Below are positions 1 to 8,649 of a stretch of 64,000 nucleotides of DNA, in pieces (within the stretch, counting starts at the first letter, position 1; every line of letters begins with the position of its first letter). Made by a program: the position numbers and the translations under genes. Source of the stretch: Nostoc sp. CHAB 5824 (GTDB taxonomy: Bacteria > Cyanobacteriota > Cyanobacteriia > Cyanobacteriales > Nostocaceae). The notes under the pieces were generated by a model. That model ran no database searches. It saw only the letters and a list, made by a program, of their open reading frames with translations, and was not told the origin of the DNA. The DNA is taken from assembly GCF_020829665.1 (NCBI RefSeq), contig NZ_JAIVFT010000003.1:434001-498000 (forward strand). Reading direction: 5' to 3'.

Positions 1-2
1 GG

Positions 3-623
3 CAGCAATCGGAGATTAACTTGTTTAACCAGTTAGCGGGACAAGCTGCGATCGCTATTCAGCAATCAGAACTTTACCACCAATTACAACAAGCAAACCA
101 TGAATTACAGCGTCTTGCCTCTTCGGATGGTCTAACCCAAGTGGCAAATCGACGTTGCTTTGATGACACGTTAAATACACAGTGGGAAAGGTTGGCACGA
201 GAGCAAGGTTCGCTATCTTTGATTTTGTGTGATGTCGATTACTTTAAACTTTACAACGATACACATGGACATCTGGCAGGAGATGATGCACTCAGACAGG
301 TTGCCAAGGCAATCTCTCAAACAGTTAAACACCCCGCTGATTTAGTCGCTCGTTATGGTGGAGAAGAGTTTGCAGTCATTTTGCCAAATACTGATATTAA
401 AGGGGCCATTGCAGTTGCAAGAGATATTCAGACCAATGTTAATGCATTAAAAATGCCTCATCCACATTCTCATGTCAGTGAATTAATCACCCTAAGTCTT
501 GGTGTGGCAACCATCACTCCTCATAGCCAATTATCTCCCGCAACCTTAATTGCTGCTGCTGACCAAGGACTCTACCAGGCAAAAGCACAAGGAAGAAATT
601 GTGTGGTGCAAAATGGATTGTAA
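3..623 (+). CDS. GGDEF diguanylate cyclase, C-terminal part (5' end outside window)
   Basis: The reading frame is open from the window edge, so the gene starts to the left; the first residues resemble the last helix of a GAF domain, a coiled stretch follows, then a full GGDEF domain. Counted from the TTG at 21, DGLTQVANRR lies near 36-45, the metal-binding DVDYFK near 71-76 and the active-site RYGGEEF near 112-118. The active site is canonical, so synthesis of cyclic di-GMP from two GTP is expected. The usual RxxD inhibitory site five residues upstream reads HPAD, so product inhibition may be weak. It is unrelated to the sulfur genes downstream. The N-terminal sensor input cannot be seen. Confidence 0.9.
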   Translation, partial: QQSEINLFNQLAGQAAIAIQQSELYHQLQQANHELQRLASSDGLTQVANRRCFDDTLNTQWERLAREQGSLSLILCDVDYFKLYNDTHGHLAGDDALRQVAKAISQTVKHPADLVARYGGEEFAVILPNTDIKGAIAVARDIQTNVNALKMPHPHSHVSELITLSLGVATITPHSQLSPATLIAAADQGLYQAKAQGRNCVVQNGL

Positions 624-760
624 GGATGCTGATGTTAGATATCTCCTTTAGCGCCAGTCTCTATGTTCTCTGCCAATTATCGTGAATATTGTCGATAAAA
701 TGATTATTCAATTCTGCTGAGAGAACGCATTGATGAATTAATACAATTTACAGGAAAAGT

Positions 761-793
761 TAGCGCGTAGCTTGCCGCCGTAGGCATCGCCTC
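761..793. repeat. Short palindromic repeat (Nostoc-type REP)
   Basis: The stretch contains GCGCGTAGCTTGCCGCCGTAG followed by GGCATCGCC, one of the family of short GC-rich intergenic repeats scattered through this window. The spacer between the GGDEF gene and the next ORF holds nothing else recognisable. Confidence 0.6.
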
Positions 794-873
794 CCAGTTT
801 CACTAGCCCTATACTTTCTAATTTATAAATTCCTCAACTATTAGTTTAAGGTAGCTAGCGTTTCGCCAATAAC

Positions 874-1456
874 TTGGAGAAAAACACTACCGATGATGAA
901 AGGATTAATGCTTTCTTTAGCTCCCTTAATCACAAAATCAGCGGTGGAATCTGCCTGTGGGCTGTGATTTTGTGTGTCCAGTTTCTCAAATTGCCAGCAA
1001 CGGTTTTGGAATATTTGTACATCGCGCTACGGATCTATCCGATCATTGCCGTCGGGTTGCTTATACTCGAAGCAGTCGCTGAGAGCATTAGGCTCTCAGC
1101 ATCAGATTCTCCAACCCTAATAACCTCTCCTGACTTCTTTAACAACTTATTTGAAATTACAATACTTGAAGTAGATACCAATGAATTATCCTCTCATCGC
1201 TTAAGCGGGAAAATCTGCATCAAAAGCTAGCGTAGTACCACCATTTCCAACTTTACCAACAGGCGCACAAATTAGCTCTTTCTTCTATACATTCGGCACA
1301 TCCATAGTTGTTTTCTTCATAATCTACATATTACTGTTCTATCTACTACGCTCGTTTCTTCGCCGCGCAGAAAAAGATATAGCCTTGTTCATCCTTAGCA
1401 TTTTACAAATCCCGTTAAAACCCAAAAAAATTGTGTCCACTTATACAACAAAATAG
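874..1456 (+). pseudogene. Small membrane protein, probably frameshifted
   Basis: The first part (874-1230, TTG start, 118 aa) has two hydrophobic segments around residues 25-45 and 50-70. Its frame ends at a TAG at 1228. The +1 frame is open past that point to a TAG at 1454 and encodes a further strongly hydrophobic helix (FFYTFGTSIVVFFIIYILLF) followed by a basic RSFLRRAEK segment, a classic membrane-protein tail. A single-base slip near 1210 would join the two into one protein of about 190 aa with three or four membrane helices. I do not recognise the family. Two separate overlapping small genes are possible but less likely, since the second part has no start codon. Confidence 0.45.
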
Positions 1457-1809
1457 TAATAATTGTTATACGCTTGAAAAGCCCTTTACTTTTATACTTT
1501 TGGCGAAACTTCACCGCCAAAAAAGCACCAGAGCGATAGGCAATTATCTGTGACCAAGTTCGATTGATAGTTATCAAACGTGAACCTGGTTAAGTTGAAC
1601 ATATTTCTGTTAGCAGCATAGGTGACTTCCTACGCTCTGGTTATTTATTTAAATTATTTTAGGTCAACGGCTTCAGGCGATGTCTACGACGGGCTACGCC
1701 TACGCTTGTGGGTAATACGTTTACAACCTTGACGAGTTAGCCAAGAGTCATAACTTCGTAGTTGGCAAATTAGTGCTAAGCCAACTACAAATAATATCTA
1801 TCTCTCAAT
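1457..1809. other. Intergenic, with one REP element at 1672-1710
   Basis: No convincing gene is seen. A palindromic repeat (CAGGCGATGTCTACGACGGG and GCTACGCCTACGC) occupies 1672-1710. The minus-strand 60-codon frame near 1395-1577 is an antisense shadow of the membrane protein tail and AT-rich spacer. Confidence 0.5.
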
Positions 1810-2751
1810 CTAACCAATTAATTTCTGCCAGCTAGCAGGCCCGATAATCCCATCGGCATCTAAACCATTTTGCTTTTGAAAGTTCTTAATTGCAACCTCT
1901 GTTTGTGGCCCGTAGACGCCATCATTCTCGACCCCTAAACGGTATTGCAAGTATCTGACAACTGCACCACCAGCATGGTTTGGTCTGATAATTCGTTTTG
2001 CCAAAATTAGATTTATGGCATTCCATGTAGCTGAGTCAGCAATTCCAGTCGGCTGAACTTCGACAATAGTCTGAAATTTTTCTACAGCAGATTTTGTATT
2101 AGCCCCGGTGAAGCCATCTTCTACTAATGCCTTACCATTTTTATCAGTGATTTTGAGTCTATTTAAGGCTTTTTGAAGTCTAAGAATAGTGGCATCTACA
2201 TTATCTTCTTCATCTGGTACGGGATTAACAGGAGTACTTGGCACTTTACCAGTTAAGCCTTTGACGATCGCATTGGCCATTGCTTCTGGATTATAAAGAT
2301 TCATATCTTTTTGCGAATCGATGAAGCAACATTCTACAAGAATCGCAGGCATATCTGTATTTTTCAGAACATACAAATGGGAACCACTTTTGACACCACG
2401 ATTAAAAAATCCCAACTTGACAATTTCATTTAATACAGGTTTAGCAATTTTCCTCCCATTTTCGCTAGTTGCAAATACTTCTGTGCCATTAGCTTGGTTG
2501 TTAAAAGCATTAAAATGAATCGAGACGTAAATATCTACTTTACTCGCATTAGCTGTAGAACATCTTTTTGAGAGTGAGTCACGGACTGTACTAGCACTAC
2601 TTGGTTTACATACTACAACCTCGTGTCCTAAAGCTCTTAACTTAGCTATAACTCTATTACCTACATCTAGAGTTAAATTATCCTCAACTTTGATTCCTCT
2701 AGCTCCTGTATCTGGTGGGCAATTGTGCCCGCTATCAATTCCAAATTTCAT
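1810..2751 (-). CDS. N-acetylmuramoyl-L-alanine amidase with two peptidoglycan-binding domains
   Basis: The N-terminal 170 residues form an Amidase_3 zinc hydrolase: H9 in SGHN, E23, H79 in SIHFNA and the catalytic E140 in ILVECCF are all present. Two PG_binding_1 modules follow (about residues 190-245 and 255-313, with LQKALNRL, DGFTGANTKSAVEKFQ and LQYRLGVENDGVYGPQTE). The enzyme should cut the bond between N-acetylmuramic acid and L-alanine in peptidoglycan. There is no signal peptide, so it is either leaderless or released by lysis, as seen in phage-type endolysins and some cyanobacterial amidases. Length 313 aa fits the architecture. It is monocistronic and not linked to the sulfur genes. 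Confidence 0.93.
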   Translation of the reverse strand: MKFGIDSGHNCPPDTGARGIKVEDNLTLDVGNRVIAKLRALGHEVVVCKPSSASTVRDSLSKRCSTANASKVDIYVSIHFNAFNNQANGTEVFATSENGRKIAKPVLNEIVKLGFFNRGVKSGSHLYVLKNTDMPAILVECCFIDSQKDMNLYNPEAMANAIVKGLTGKVPSTPVNPVPDEEDNVDATILRLQKALNRLKITDKNGKALVEDGFTGANTKSAVEKFQTIVEVQPTGIADSATWNAINLILAKRIIRPNHAGGAVVRYLQYRLGVENDGVYGPQTEVAIKNFQKQNGLDADGIIGPASWQKLIG

Positions 2752-3289
2752 GATTTAATCCTCAAGTTACTTATTTCACACTAATTCAAAACTCTTCCAA
2801 TTATAGAGACAAAGTTTTGTTAAGAAATTTGTTTAAGTACTTATTAGCAATATCCATCTTCTTTTCAGCATTACTACGCTGGTAAATAAAATAAGTTTGT
2901 TTGCGAACTTTGTAAGCAGAGTTTATGTGGGAAAACCCGTTTTTGCAAGGTTTTTTGGAATAAAAACACAACCCTCATAATTTATCAAAATCGGGAAGAA
3001 TGCGGTGATTGTTGCAATAAACCGAAATGCAGCAATTACCCTCATCCTTAAAATAATAACGCTTTGTAAAAGTAGAAAGCTATGACAAATGTACCTAGTT
3101 AGATGCCCAAATTCCTAAACCGAACGCACCCCCTGATGTGAACGTGGGGCTATAAGGTCGTAAACCCTTTACAGACTCTACCCTTGACTTCTTGTTAGAG
3201 GCTATTTATAAAGTAAATCTAAAGATGGGAAATTAGAAAAGCAAAGAACGCTAGGATACGATTAAAACAGTGTATTTACGTACAAAGAA
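2752..3289. other. Intergenic region without recognisable gene
   Basis: The 538 bases upstream of the amidase are AT-rich, with stops in all frames and no family resemblance that I can see. The amidase promoter is presumably at the left end on the minus strand. The right end borders an IS remnant. Confidence 0.4.
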
Positions 3290-3436
3290 ATGGCTCAAAA
3301 GGCTTATTCTACTGACCTGAGTGACTTATAATGGACAATTTTAGCTCCCTTAATCCCACCAGCTAAATCTGGGGGACATCCAAGGACTACTGATATGAGA
3401 GAAGTATGCAACGCAATATACTATCACGCCGTTAGC
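3290..3436 (+). pseudogene. IS5-family transposase, N-terminal remnant
   Basis: From the ATG at 3290 the frame reads MAQKAYSTDLSDL, stop, WTILAPLIPPAKSGG and then HPRTTDMREVCNAIYY, which matches the conserved start of IS5-family (DUF4096-type) transposases, where the stop codon (TAA at 3329) replaces a residue, usually Q. The similarity ends abruptly near 3436 in a repeat cluster. Only about 50 codons remain and there is no DDE catalytic region, so this is dead IS debris. Confidence 0.7.
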
Positions 3437-3690
3437 GATGATCTCCCAAAGGAAGACGCCCGCCGTAAGATACCTGTACCCCTACGGGGAAGCAAGCTAC
3501 GCGTAGCGTCTCCTGTTTTGAGAAGGGCTACTGTAGGGCGAACGAGCGAGAGCTTCACCTATAAGGGTCATCTCCCAAAGGGAGAGGCTAACGCCAAAGG
3601 GAGCCAGTTTGTTGCCTTGGCCAAGAAAGTTGTAGGCAGAACGCCTTCCCACAGGGTAGGAGCTGGCGTAGTTTCTCCCATGAGCAGAAA
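3437..3690. repeat. Cluster of REP palindromes
   Basis: At least four short palindromic units follow each other, for example CTACGGGGAAGCAAGCTACG, GCGTAGCGTCTCC, GGTCATCTCCCAAAGGGAGA and CTTCCCACAGGGTAGGAGC. They create long open frames on both strands with arginine- and proline-rich nonsense translations; these are not genes. Confidence 0.75.
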
Positions 3691-3897
3691 AAACCTGAAG
3701 ATTTGTACTTGGAAACGAATAATGGTAACGATACATTTGAGGTTTTGGCACTGATTTGGACTTTTGACCTTTATTTTTAAGAATAGTTTTGATGTTTAAC
3801 TAATAATCTGGCATAACAGCTACTGAAAAACCAAAATAATTTTATTCGATTAACTTACTAATTTCATTTAATTTCTGTTCTAAGATTCCTTGTAAAG

Positions 3898-4008
3898 ATT
3901 CCGAATATTTTCCCATCCTAATAGCTTTGCTCTTAACTAACGTAACTGTCCGTCCAAGAGCATATAACGACCGTTATCTTGAGGAAATAAAAATACTGGT
4001 GTAATCTG
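3898..4008 (-). pseudogene. ParB-like domain remnant
   Basis: The minus strand from 4008 reads QITPVFLFPQDNGRYMLLDG then QLR, a stop codon, and LRAKLLGWENI. This resembles the N-terminal ParB/Srx core, where G-R-Y-x-L-x-D/A-G-x-x-R-x-x-A-A-x-x-LGW is typical. Only about 37 codons are recognisable and one is a TAG, so it is a decayed fragment. The assignment rests on this motif alone. Confidence 0.35.
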
Positions 4009-4059
4009 CCTATGTTTTTTTAGTAATCTAGCTTTTGTCTACATTGCAATAGTCGGATT

Positions 4060-4287
4060 CCCAAGAAAAAACCCAGAGGAGGTAAGTTAACCTCTGAAGA
4101 TAAAAAGAGTAATCAAGAATTAGCCAGAATTAGAGTTTTAGGTGAGCATGTACATCGGAAACTGAAGATATTTAAAATTTTGTCCCTTACTTATAGAAAT
4201 CGTCGAAAAAGATTTAGTTTGAGGTTTAATTTTATTGCCGCTCTCTACAATTACGAGCTTCATCTCCCCCAAAGCAAATTTGCCTGA
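4060..4287 (+). pseudogene. IS transposase, C-terminal remnant (DDE_Tnp_4 type)
   Basis: The frame from 4060 reads PKKKPRGGKLTSEDKKSN and continues with EHVHRKLKIFKIL and YRNRRKRFSLRFNFIAALYNY before a TGA at 4285. This is the hallmark C-terminus of IS5-superfamily transposases with an HTH_Tnp_4/DDE_Tnp_4 layout, including the last acidic residue region (GEHV) and the basic RNRRKRF tail. It is a different subgroup from the remnant at 3290. It runs directly into the oxygenase fragment that follows, so the IS end probably marks the break in that gene. Confidence 0.75.
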
Positions 4288-4522
4288 CCAACTTTTGCAA
4301 GAGGCCTATTGCCTTTCGTTCCCGTTCTTTTTTGACCCCAATTTCAACATTGAAGTCAAACCCATTGAACTGAAGGATGTAGTAGTGAATGATGATAAAA
4401 GCGATCGCTGGGATAAAGCCAGTGTTCACAAATTTGACGGAACTTATGGCGAATATCTCTTGAATAAAGTCTCCAAAGTATTTCCAGAACTCCGTCAAAA
4501 AGTGCTTGAAAGTGCTGAATAA
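4277..4522 (+). pseudogene. Isopenicillin-N-synthase-like Fe(II)/2OG oxygenase, C-terminal fragment
   Basis: About 80 codons remain, with FFFDPNFNIEVKPIELKDVV, then RWDKASVHKFDGTYGEYLL and NKVSKVFPELR. The block PFFFDPNF followed by the tail Y-G-x-Y-L-L-x-K-V is typical of the C-terminus of isopenicillin-N-synthase-family non-haem iron oxygenases. The catalytic HxD...H part is missing, and the fragment begins exactly at the end of the IS remnant. It therefore cannot be active. Related oxygenases often sit beside sulfonate and taurine genes, which fits the neighbourhood (inference). Confidence 0.65.
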
Positions 4523-4546
4523 AAACCTACTCCCCAAACACCCAAA

Positions 4547-4888
4547 TTAACTTTGATAAGGACGTGGCAGTTGGCGCAGTTTATGAGCCGTATCCAATTC
4601 ACTATTGTTTTTTCTGCCATATCCCCAACCCAAGAGGCTACGATATTCACCCATGATGCCACTTTCAATTAAATCATCCTCATTGACTGCAACATTGGTA
4701 TGAGATTGGGGCGCAACATAGAGTGCATCCGCAGGGCAATAAGCCTCACACATGAAACAAGTTTGACAGTCTTCCTTGCGGGCGATCGCAGGTGGTTGGT
4801 TAGGTACAGAGTCAAAGACATTGGTAGGACACACTTGGACGCACAAATTGCAATTGATACACAGTTTATGGCTGACAAGCTCGATCAT
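4547..4888 (-). CDS. 2[4Fe-4S] ferredoxin, AprB-like electron carrier
   Basis: The protein of 113 aa has two classic clusters: C-I-N-C-N-L-C-V-Q-V-C-P near residues 10-21 and C-Q-T-C-F-M-C-E-A-Y-C-P near 41-52. The first half is a bacterial-type ferredoxin; the last 50 residues are a short tail with GWGYGRKNN that I do not recognise. It starts 12 bp after the stop of the flavoprotein gene, the same arrangement as AprA/AprB or fumarate-reductase-like pairs, so it probably passes electrons to or from that FAD enzyme. It is the last gene of the minus-strand operon that starts at the operator at 8650. Confidence 0.88.
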   Translation of the reverse strand: MIELVSHKLCINCNLCVQVCPTNVFDSVPNQPPAIARKEDCQTCFMCEAYCPADALYVAPQSHTNVAVNEDDLIESGIMGEYRSLLGWGYGRKNNSELDTAHKLRQLPRPYQS

Positions 4889-4900
4889 GACATGCTCCTG

Positions 4901-6574
4901 CTACAACTTTGATACAGAGGGTGTGGTTTGAGTGGTTTGTACTGGTGGTGTAGCGATTGCATCCGTAATCCAATCACGCCTCACCCAAAGCTTATCTAAG
5001 CCACCTGTTGCTTGGTAATAACGCTGATTTGGATCGGTTTCGGGATAGTCCACACGAATATGTTCGCTGCGCGTTTCCGTGCGATGTAACGCGCTAAAAT
5101 ATGCCCATCGTGCTACAGCTGTCAAAGCAGCCGCTCGACGAGAAAATTCCACATCGCGCACTGTATCTTGTTTTGGGTTTTCTTGTACTTGCTGCCACAG
5201 CGTTTCTAATTTAGCGAGAGAATCCAAAAGTCCTTGCTCAGAACGCAAGTAATTCTTCTCCAACGGGAACATCTGGGCTTGTACACCGCGCACGATCGCC
5301 TCACTATCGAATGTTTCAGAAGTGGGTAAGGGTGACGATGGGCTACGCCCCGCCAAAGGCGATCGCAGTCCCGCTTTACCAGCAGGACGCGCAACCCGTT
5401 CATTTGCATGAGCGCCCAGACTTTTAGCAAAGTCCGCTGCTCCAACTCCAGCCCATTGCCCTGTGGAGATTGCCCAGGCAGCATTGGGGCCACCACCCCC
5501 AGAAGCTAAACCGGCTAAAAACTCCCGCGATGCTGCATCACCGGCAGCGTAGAGGCCAGGAACTTTTGTAGCGCAATTATCATTCACAATCCGAATCCCA
5601 CCTGTACCACGGACTGTACCTTCTAAAACAAGTGTCACAGGTACTCGTTCTGTATAGGGGTCAATACCAGCTTTTGTATAGGGTAGAAAAGCGATGAAAT
5701 GAGACTTTTCAATCACTGCTTTAACTTCAGGCGTGGCTCGATCTAAACGAGCATAAACGGAGCCTTTCAGTAGGGCATTAGGGAGAAACGATGGATCACG
5801 ACGACCATTTATATAACCACCCAGATCATTGCCTGCTTCATCGGTATAACTAGCCCAGCCGAAAGGAACACCCCTGGTTACAGTGGCATTGAAGGCCGTC
5901 GAAATTGCATAGTGATTAGAAGCTTCCATACTAGAAAGTTCCCCACCAGCTTCGACTGCCATCAGCAGTCCATCACCTGTATTGGTATTGCAACCTAATG
6001 CTTTACTCAAGAATGCACAACCGCCATTCGCTAAGACTACTGCACCAGCACGAACGGTATAAGTACGATTATGTTGCCTCTGCACACCTCTTGCTCCAGC
6101 TACTGAACCGTCGTCAGCCAATAAAAGCTCTAGAGCCGGACTTTGATCAAGAATCTGCACACCTACACGCAAAAGGTTTTTGCGAAGTACCCGCATATAT
6201 TCAGGGCCATAATAACTCTGACGCACAGATTCCCCATCTTCTTTAGGGAAACGATAGCCCCAACTTTCCACTAAGGGCAAACTCAGCCAAGTTTTTTCGA
6301 TAACACGCTCGATCCAACGTGAGTTAGCGAGGTTTTTTCCTACGCGATAACGCTCCGATAAAACTTTCTCCCAATTCTCTGGAGACGGAGCCATGATGCC
6401 ATTGCCACTAGCCGCCGCCGCACCACTCGTACCCAGAAAACCTTTATCAACAATGATGACTTTGACTCCTTGGGATGCGGCTGCCCAAGCTGCCCAGGCT
6501 GCGGCAGGGCCACCACCAATTACCAGTACATCAGCAGTTAACTGTAGTTCATTTTCACTATGGACTGCTAGCAA
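4901..6574 (-). CDS. AprA/fumarate-reductase-like FAD flavoprotein
   Basis: The 557-aa protein starts with a Rossmann FAD site (VLVIGGGPAAAWAAWAA, residues about 15-32) and has a second nucleotide-contact block (GLYAAGDAAS, about 350). The fold is the succinate dehydrogenase/fumarate reductase flavoprotein family, in the branch near adenylylsulfate reductase subunit A rather than true Sdh. With the ferredoxin 12 bp downstream it forms a two-subunit iron-sulfur flavoenzyme. The position in an operon with a methyltransferase and a glutathione-transferase-like protein under the shared operator suggests a redox step on an organosulfur compound; the substrate is unknown. About 13 codons in the middle come from a REP/HIP1 element (see 5338). 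Confidence 0.85.
   Translation of the reverse strand: MLAVHSENELQLTADVLVIGGGPAAAWAAWAAASQGVKVIIVDKGFLGTSGAAAASGNGIMAPSPENWEKVLSERYRVGKNLANSRWIERVIEKTWLSLPLVESWGYRFPKEDGESVRQSYYGPEYMRVLRKNLLRVGVQILDQSPALELLLADDGSVAGARGVQRQHNRTYTVRAGAVVLANGGCAFLSKALGCNTNTGDGLLMAVEAGGELSSMEASNHYAISTAFNATVTRGVPFGWASYTDEAGNDLGGYINGRRDPSFLPNALLKGSVYARLDRATPEVKAVIEKSHFIAFLPYTKAGIDPYTERVPVTLVLEGTVRGTGGIRIVNDNCATKVPGLYAAGDAASREFLAGLASGGGGPNAAWAISTGQWAGVGAADFAKSLGAHANERVARPAGKAGLRSPLAGRSPSSPLPTSETFDSEAIVRGVQAQMFPLEKNYLRSEQGLLDSLAKLETLWQQVQENPKQDTVRDVEFSRRAAALTAVARWAYFSALHRTETRSEHIRVDYPETDPNQRYYQATGGLDKLWVRRDWITDAIATPPVQTTQTTPSVSKL
5338..5376. repeat. REP/HIP1 element embedded in the flavoprotein coding sequence
   Basis: GGGCTACGCCCCGCCAAAGG is followed by GCGATCGC inside the reading frame. 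It translates on the minus strand as LRSPLAGRSPSSP, a low-complexity segment between the FAD domain and the C-terminal helical domain, and keeps the frame open. This is the same repeat type found between genes elsewhere in the window. Confidence 0.65.
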
Positions 6575-6600
6575 TTCTTTTTCCTCAATAAGTTTCTACA

Positions 6601-6697
6601 GTACGGCAGAATTCAGGAGTCAGAATTCAGAAGCGCTCCGACTTTTCGCTGCGTCTGTGCATGTTAGCGTTAGCGGGGCGTAGCCCGGCAAATTCAT
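6601..6697. repeat. REP-type repeat between the GST-like and flavoprotein genes
   Basis: The spacer contains AATTCAGGAGTCAGAATTCA (a tandem-like unit common in Nostoc spacers) and TTAGCGTTAGCGGGGCGTAG. It separates two genes that otherwise seem to belong to one transcript, and could fold and modulate downstream expression. Confidence 0.55.
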
Positions 6698-6723
6698 ACA
6701 TTCAATCAGCAACGCCCACAAAA

Positions 6724-7947
6724 TTAATAAACAGATGTCAACAATTTATCTATTGCTGCCCGAAACGCCGTTGCTGCACCAGCACTCATGTCACGGGGGG
6801 CGCAAATGCGATTTCTCAAATATGCGAAAGTAATAGCCCCCACAGCAGCGAAAATAGGATCAACACTGCTATTTTTACCACCAGTCCTTCCACCCGGTAA
6901 AGTTGCACCATTGCCATGAATGAGATAATCAGCCAGTTGTCGCAGGTGAAAATCAACAGAGTCCTTAACTGTGGTAAAATCACCGTCTGCTGCTAAAGCT
7001 TGGACTCCAGAATTTTTGATAATATCTGCGATCGCAACTTCCCGATTATCGCTCAATCTCTCAGCTGCTTCGGCTCGATATTGAATTTTCTCACTATCTG
7101 CCACATCCAGAGGTAAAGGATTTCCAATCGGTTCTACACCCCATCTGCGACGCAACAGTAAATTATTGGTGATATTATCCGACTTCACCCTGTGATAAGC
7201 AGGACGCTGATTAAGTGCATCAAACCAAGCATTAATTCGAGGAAAGCGAGGATTTCCTTTGAGATGATATCCCCGATACACAGGTAAATTAGCCGCCAAT
7301 CTATCCAAATGGGGGCTATACAAAATGTCAACTAAGCTAAATGTACTAACAAAGTAGGGGCCAGAATATTTAGCCAAAGCTTGCTCAAGTTCATCTAACT
7401 TCGCCTCAAATGCTGCTTGTAAGTTTGCCAACTCATCAGCATCTACAGGTGCTTCTCTCAGGAATTTGTAAGCAATCTCTCTAAAACCGTTAGTCTCAGC
7501 CTCTTCAACCAACTGCCTAGCAACAGCGTTTTCCTCTGGATTTTCCGGCAATAATGCTGGATGTGGAAACCTTTCTTCTAAAGCTAAAAGAATATCTTTG
7601 GATTCGTATACTAACTTTCCCTCAATTTTTGCTGCCGGGACAAGGGTTGTGGGAACTAGGTCAGTGTACCATTTCGGTTTATTACTTAAATCAATAAACT
7701 CCGTTGCAAAGGGAATTTCCTTTTCTTCCAGAGCAAACCAAACTCGTTCGCAGAAAGGACACCAGGAATTAGTATCTCGATAAAGCAAAACTGGCGGTTC
7801 TGTATTTGGAGGAAGTTTCTGTAAACTGCTGGGTATTGGTGCAGTAGAAGGAGATTGTCCTGTCCTCTTTACCCTACGCGCAGAGGTATTTTTTCTAGCA
7901 GTCTCTAAAACTTCTTCCCAAGCTGACACTGTGTTTTGAATAGACAT
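6724..7947 (-). CDS. Glutathione S-transferase-like protein with extra C-terminal domain
   Basis: After a polar leader of about 50 residues a thioredoxin-fold GST domain begins with a glutaredoxin-type CPFCERVW motif (near 63-70) and the cis-proline VPAAKIEGK and ESKDI glutathione-binding segments, followed by an all-helical GST C-domain with a SLVDILYSP N-cap motif. From about residue 265 there are 140 further residues (RRWGVEPIGNPLPLDV to the end) that are not part of an ordinary 200-230 aa GST. The CxxC active site suggests thiol-disulfide or reductive deglutathionylation chemistry (omega or xi-like GSTs). It starts 3 bp after the methyltransferase stop, so the two genes are translationally coupled. 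Confidence 0.82.
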   Translation of the reverse strand: MSIQNTVSAWEEVLETARKNTSARRVKRTGQSPSTAPIPSSLQKLPPNTEPPVLLYRDTNSWCPFCERVWFALEEKEIPFATEFIDLSNKPKWYTDLVPTTLVPAAKIEGKLVYESKDILLALEERFPHPALLPENPEENAVARQLVEEAETNGFREIAYKFLREAPVDADELANLQAAFEAKLDELEQALAKYSGPYFVSTFSLVDILYSPHLDRLAANLPVYRGYHLKGNPRFPRINAWFDALNQRPAYHRVKSDNITNNLLLRRRWGVEPIGNPLPLDVADSEKIQYRAEAAERLSDNREVAIADIIKNSGVQALAADGDFTTVKDSVDFHLRQLADYLIHGNGATLPGGRTGGKNSSVDPIFAAVGAITFAYLRNRICAPRDMSAGAATAFRAAIDKLLTSVY

Positions 7948-7950
7948 TTT

Positions 7951-8607
7951 TTACCTCGCTTTACTAGGAATGCCGGAAAACACAAATAACTGTTGTTCTT
8001 TAGGTGCAGCCAAGTTTTCCCCAAGGTATCGATGAAGACCAACACCCATATCTCCTGTAGCTGTAAGCTTGAAGTTTATTTCCTCAAATCCAGATGCACT
8101 TAAAATTTTCCGCACATTGTCAGAGTAGCTAATACCGTTGGAGTGTCCACGAGTCCAAATGACAAAAGCACCTGGTTTACTCAGAAAACTCAGGTTATCT
8201 AGTAAGCGATTGAGTTCAGCTTCCTGTGCCAGATTGCCAAAGACACCACACACAATCACAATATCTGCTGGTACTGCTCCTACATAGTTAGCAGTAAGAG
8301 TTGCATCACCATTGATAAACTCAATTTGCTTGGCTAAACCCAAAGACTCTATAGTTGCTCGTCCACGTTCAACTAAATTTGAATTTATTTCAACCAGTCG
8401 TGCAGAAACATCCTTCGCACGGGGGTGGTTTTTTAAAGTTCCTAATAAATCTCGTCCATCACCCGCGCAAACACTCACTATTCGGATAGCGCCATCTGGT
8501 GAGGCATTCAAACTGTAAGCAATATATTCCCGCACGATTTCTAGACGCTGCTGCAATTTTGGCTCAGTGTTGTAGAGGTCGTGCCATTCATACCAATCTT
8601 TTGGCAT
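7951..8607 (-). CDS. SAM-dependent methyltransferase, first gene of the operon
   Basis: Class I methyltransferase fold: motif I appears as VSVCAGDGRDLLG (near residues 45-57 of the ATG form), the acidic strand-2 residue in RLVEINSNLVERG, and a motif IV region ADIVIVCGVFGNL. The whole length resembles the small putative methyltransferases with the N-terminal signature MPKDWYEWHDLY. I choose the ATG at 8607 because the alternative GTG at 8634 would leave only 15 bp to the operator at 8650, and because a decayed copy of this gene start at 12.1 kb shows the same MPKD-type beginning. Substrate unknown; S- or O-methylation of a sulfur metabolite is a guess. Confidence 0.8.
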   Translation of the reverse strand: MPKDWYEWHDLYNTEPKLQQRLEIVREYIAYSLNASPDGAIRIVSVCAGDGRDLLGTLKNHPRAKDVSARLVEINSNLVERGRATIESLGLAKQIEFINGDATLTANYVGAVPADIVIVCGVFGNLAQEAELNRLLDNLSFLSKPGAFVIWTRGHSNGISYSDNVRKILSASGFEEINFKLTATGDMGVGLHRYLGENLAAPKEQQLFVFSGIPSKAR

Positions 8608-8649
8608 AAGGTGTGATTCCCATTTGATGCACACTGTCTGTTTGTAAAC

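Noticed and set aside
3395-3754. 119-codon ORF on the plus strand
   Set aside because: It begins in the IS5 remnant and then translates a cluster of REP palindromes; the same repeats occur between genes elsewhere, so it is not a gene.
4232-4537. 101-codon ORF on the minus strand opposite the oxygenase fragment
   Set aside because: It is the antisense of the transposase and oxygenase remnants, which show clear family motifs on the plus strand.
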